Assembly: GCF_023540835.1 (NCBI RefSeq)
Contig: NZ_JALKCU010000008.1
Coordinates: 19,128-83,127, forward strand
Source: Marivivens geojensis
GTDB taxonomy: Bacteria > Pseudomonadota > Alphaproteobacteria > Rhodobacterales > Rhodobacteraceae
Direction: 5' to 3'
Length of the DNA stretch: 64,000 nt
Each line of letters begins with the position of its first letter. Position 1 is the stretch's first letter. Below the pieces are notes generated by a model. The model ran no database searches. It saw only the letters and a list, made by a program, of their open reading frames with translations, and was not told where the DNA came from. Shown one piece after another: positions 62,043 to 64,000 of this stretch. A program made the position numbers and the translations under genes.

Positions 62043-62531
62043 TCATCCAAACCGCGGCCTGCATCCGTTTTCATCACATTCATTAAATGAGGTGAAAGCG
62101 CCATCCACGAATAGGGATACGTGATTGGCGAAGTCTGGTATCTCATTGCCATTTTCGTATGTTATTTCATATTGGATGATACGACCGAATTGATCTAAGT
62201 TGGCAGATTTCAACAGAACTTCGGCTTCCTTAATCTCGCCGTTTTCAATCCATGTCAGCACAGCGTTGGGTGGGTTCGCTGTAAAGTTATCATCCCCCTT
62301 TTTCCACAAGTCTAAATATTCATGTGCATTTAAATACGCGTGGATGCGATCGGGTCTGTCTGTGAAACCGAAAACCTCTTGCTCGATAGGTAGCGTCAGT
62401 GTGTTATCCGTAGAAAAGAATGCGGATGCTGTTTGTACAAATAACCATTCCTGTTGCGAATCTTCCGCATTTGCAGACAGAGAAGTTGATAGCATTCCGA
62501 CGGTGCAAAGGGCGAAAATGTAGTTTTTCAA
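62043..62531 (-). CDS. Exported protein, three-copy uncharacterised family, copy 3
   Basis: A 162-residue protein. The TTG at 62531 gives MKNYIFALCTVGMLSTSLSA, a clean signal peptide cut near NAE; a TTG at 62549 is an alternative. Shared block: WLFVQTA, EQEVFGFTDRPDR, YLNAHEY, TANPPNAVLTWIE, EAEVLLKSAN, GRIIQYEI, HVSLFVDG. C-terminal Cys pair (ECDENGC). It is oriented opposite to the other two copies, beyond a decayed IS3. Confidence 0.78.
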   Translation of the reverse strand: MKNYIFALCTVGMLSTSLSANAEDSQQEWLFVQTASAFFSTDNTLTLPIEQEVFGFTDRPDRIHAYLNAHEYLDLWKKGDDNFTANPPNAVLTWIENGEIKEAEVLLKSANLDQFGRIIQYEITYENGNEIPDFANHVSLFVDGAFTSFNECDENGCRPRFG

Positions 62532-62549
62532 TTTGTGTTCCAGTCTCAA

Positions 62550-63044
62550 GTTCGAAGGCGGCTAAGTTGTGGATTTTTCTTAAAGCGCTGGTAATAGCTT
62601 ATGGTGGTCTCTCTGAGTGATCGTCTTTGTGGGTAGGTTTCGGCAGGTACACTAGGGAACCCCCAGTGCTTCGAATAGAGCTGACCATGTCTTATTATTC
62701 AATATGACTGAAACAATTTATTATCTTGTAGCATAAGCATTTGAGTTAAAAATAAAAAATTGAGACATTAAGAGATTGTCAGTGAAATTTTTTAACTACA
62801 ACTTAATGTGTGTTGGCCGCTGCACAGAAAAATTTATATGCCTGAGATCACAATCAGTGTTCACGTCAAAAGTTGCCAAGCAATGAAAACGAGTAGCTGC
62901 AAATAAAGCGCTTCGCCTTAGAAGCCCGAATAACGTAATGTGTTTTCCCGATCGAACACTTAGGGGCTTAACTTCTGATTTTTTATTTTGACAGAATTTC
63001 TTAATTTAGTATCGTCTTGATGTAACAAATAATCGGAAGAAAAC
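62550..63044. other. Gene-free segment
   Basis: No gene, RNA or clear repeat was seen. The 495 nt are AT-rich, with several poly-A/T runs (62690-62830). Promoters for the flanking divergent genes are expected here, but no box stands out with confidence. Confidence 0.5.
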
Positions 63045-63428
63045 ATGAAATTATTGGTTAGTGTTGCGGCTTTGACGATTGCGTCTCTTGCAGGTTGTGC
63101 GACGATAACTAGAGGATCGAACGATGTTCTTGTTGTCAACTCGACGCCGCAGGGTGCCCAAGTTGAACTTAGCAATGGTATGAGTTGTACTTCTACGCCC
63201 TGTACATTCAAGTTGCCTCGTCGAGCAGATATTGGTGTGACGATATCTAAAGCTGGGTGCCAAACAGCGAAAGCGTCTGTGACACACCGTACAGCTAATT
63301 CCGGCGCCGCTGGTATTGCAGGAAACGTACTAGTCGGCGGTGTAATTGGCCTTGGTGTGGATGCTGCCACGGGTGCATCTCAAGAACTCCTGCCTAACCC
63401 GCTGAATGTCGAGTTGCAGTGTAGTTGA
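63045..63428 (+). CDS. Small lipoprotein with PEGA-like segment
   Basis: A 127-residue lipoprotein. MKLLVSVAALTIASLAGC has a clear lipobox at LAGC. VVNSTPQGAQVELSNGMSCT, TPCTFKLPRRADIGVTISKA is a PEGA-like fold of surface proteins. A hydrophobic glycine-rich end (AGIAGNVLVGGVIGLGVDAA) follows. Function unknown; likely outer-membrane anchored. ATG 63045 has AGAAA only, with a weak ribosome site. Confidence 0.8.
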   Translation: MKLLVSVAALTIASLAGCATITRGSNDVLVVNSTPQGAQVELSNGMSCTSTPCTFKLPRRADIGVTISKAGCQTAKASVTHRTANSGAAGIAGNVLVGGVIGLGVDAATGASQELLPNPLNVELQCS

Positions 63429-63774
63429 GTATAGTAAACGACGTGAGCCACTACACATCAAAGTGGCTCACTTTTCAAAATCGCAAACTGTCTTGAACGA
63501 TTCTCAATTGTACGAATAAAAAGTTTCAAGCTGAGGTTGAATTACGAGCTCAATGTCTCAGAGACACAGCTTAAATGAAGCCTGTGCTCCAATACATTGC
63601 AATTACATGACCTTCTGGGGCTTGCCAAAACATGGGGTCGCACATTGAATTCTATGGTCTGGAGTTCGGTAACAGATCTTTCTGAGTCAAGTCATTTTGC
63701 ACAAAAACTGAACTGGTCCCAGAAAACTGGCCAGTTAGCTAAGGTGTATCCCAAACCTTTGAAGGGATACGAAA
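63429..63774 (+). other. Short intergenic segment including the left end of an IS3 element
   Basis: No gene was seen between 63429 and 63706. From about 63707 the sequence matches the IS3 end seen at 60894 (TGAACTGG then CCAGTTAGC before GTGTATCCC). It is the left end of the IS whose orfA begins at 63775. Confidence 0.6.
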
Positions 63775-64000
63775 ATGGCGAAGCGCCGGAATTTTACAGA
63801 TCAGTTTAAAGCCAAGGTGGCTTTGGAAGCACTGCGTGGCGACAAGACTGTGCAGGAGATCGCAGCGAAGCATCAGTTACATCCAAATCAGGTCAGCACA
63901 TGGAAGCGGCAAGCTATCGATGGGATGGCCGACGTTTTCTCAGGCGGCAAGCAGAGCGGGCCGACAGAAGCGGAAATCAAAGAACTGCATGCAAAGATCG
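63775..64000 (+). CDS. IS3-family OrfA transposase, 3' end outside window
   Basis: The first 75 residues of an IS3 orfA: MAKRRNFTDQFKAKVALEAL, EIAAKHQLHPNQVSTWKRQA, a typical N-terminal HTH. It is open to the right edge. GAAGGGA precedes the ATG. An intact, probably recent copy compared with the 60894 remnant. Confidence 0.9.
   Translation, partial: MAKRRNFTDQFKAKVALEALRGDKTVQEIAAKHQLHPNQVSTWKRQAIDGMADVFSGGKQSGPTEAEIKELHAKI

Noticed and set aside
63597..63809. 70-residue plus-strand reading at the right edge
   Set aside because: Runs across the IS3 left end into orfA in the wrong frame.

Overview
The window looks like marine alphaproteobacterial (Roseobacter-group Rhodobacteraceae) chromosome. 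This rests on the overall moderately high GC, the betaine-carnitine-choline transporter/RidA operon, and a phage whose tail genes resemble the Rhodobacterales gene transfer agent tail module. It falls into three blocks: (1) host genes at 1-3.95 kb; (2) a nearly complete tailed prophage at about 4.2-48.6 kb; (3) an RpiR-type regulator followed by an AT-rich, IS-littered island at 48.7-64 kb.

Prophage early half (4.2-22.6 kb). A leftward serine-recombinase cassette (recombinase, DUF2924 and two small partners) forms the left end. Rightward genes follow: a possible regulator, an HTH protein, and a recombination/replication set made of a Sak4-like ATPase, a DUF669 protein, a Cas4-like PD-(D/E)XK nuclease, a DEAH helicase split by an intein, a DUF6511-like zinc protein, a primase-polymerase/helicase and a RuvC-like resolvase. 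Next come an AbrB-Doc toxin-antitoxin pair, a leftward unknown enzyme, a ParB-methyltransferase fusion and an HtpX protease.

Prophage late half (22.7-48.6 kb). Head genes are lambda-like: small terminase, GpA-type large terminase, gpW, portal, S14 protease, decoration protein and major capsid protein. The large terminase carries a LAGLIDADG intein with class 3 features, and the gene is broken into two overlapping frames inside that intein. The tail genes include a tail-assembly chaperone with a canonical A AAA AAC frameshift site whose extension is easy to miss, a tape measure protein, GTA-like DUF2460/DUF2163/DUF6950 proteins and a J-like tip protein. Lysis and fibre genes follow. Leftward cargo is inserted between structural genes: two tRNAs, a secreted nuclease, a bactofilin, higBA and relBE-like modules.

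Right block (48.7-64 kb). An intact IS110-family transposase with a highly structured leader sits against a truncated IS3 gene, followed by fragments of IS630, IS3, IS5 and IS66 elements. Between them are AT-rich genes for exported or envelope proteins: three paralogues of one uncharacterised exported family (52.1, 56.8 and 62.5 kb), a beta-barrel-like protein, a TetR-like regulator, an MscL-like channel, a tail-collar-like secreted protein, an amino-acid permease, a CPBP protease and a lipoprotein. The window ends inside an IS3 orfA.

No computation or database search was possible. Family names come from motif recognition, and every positional claim was read from the sequence.
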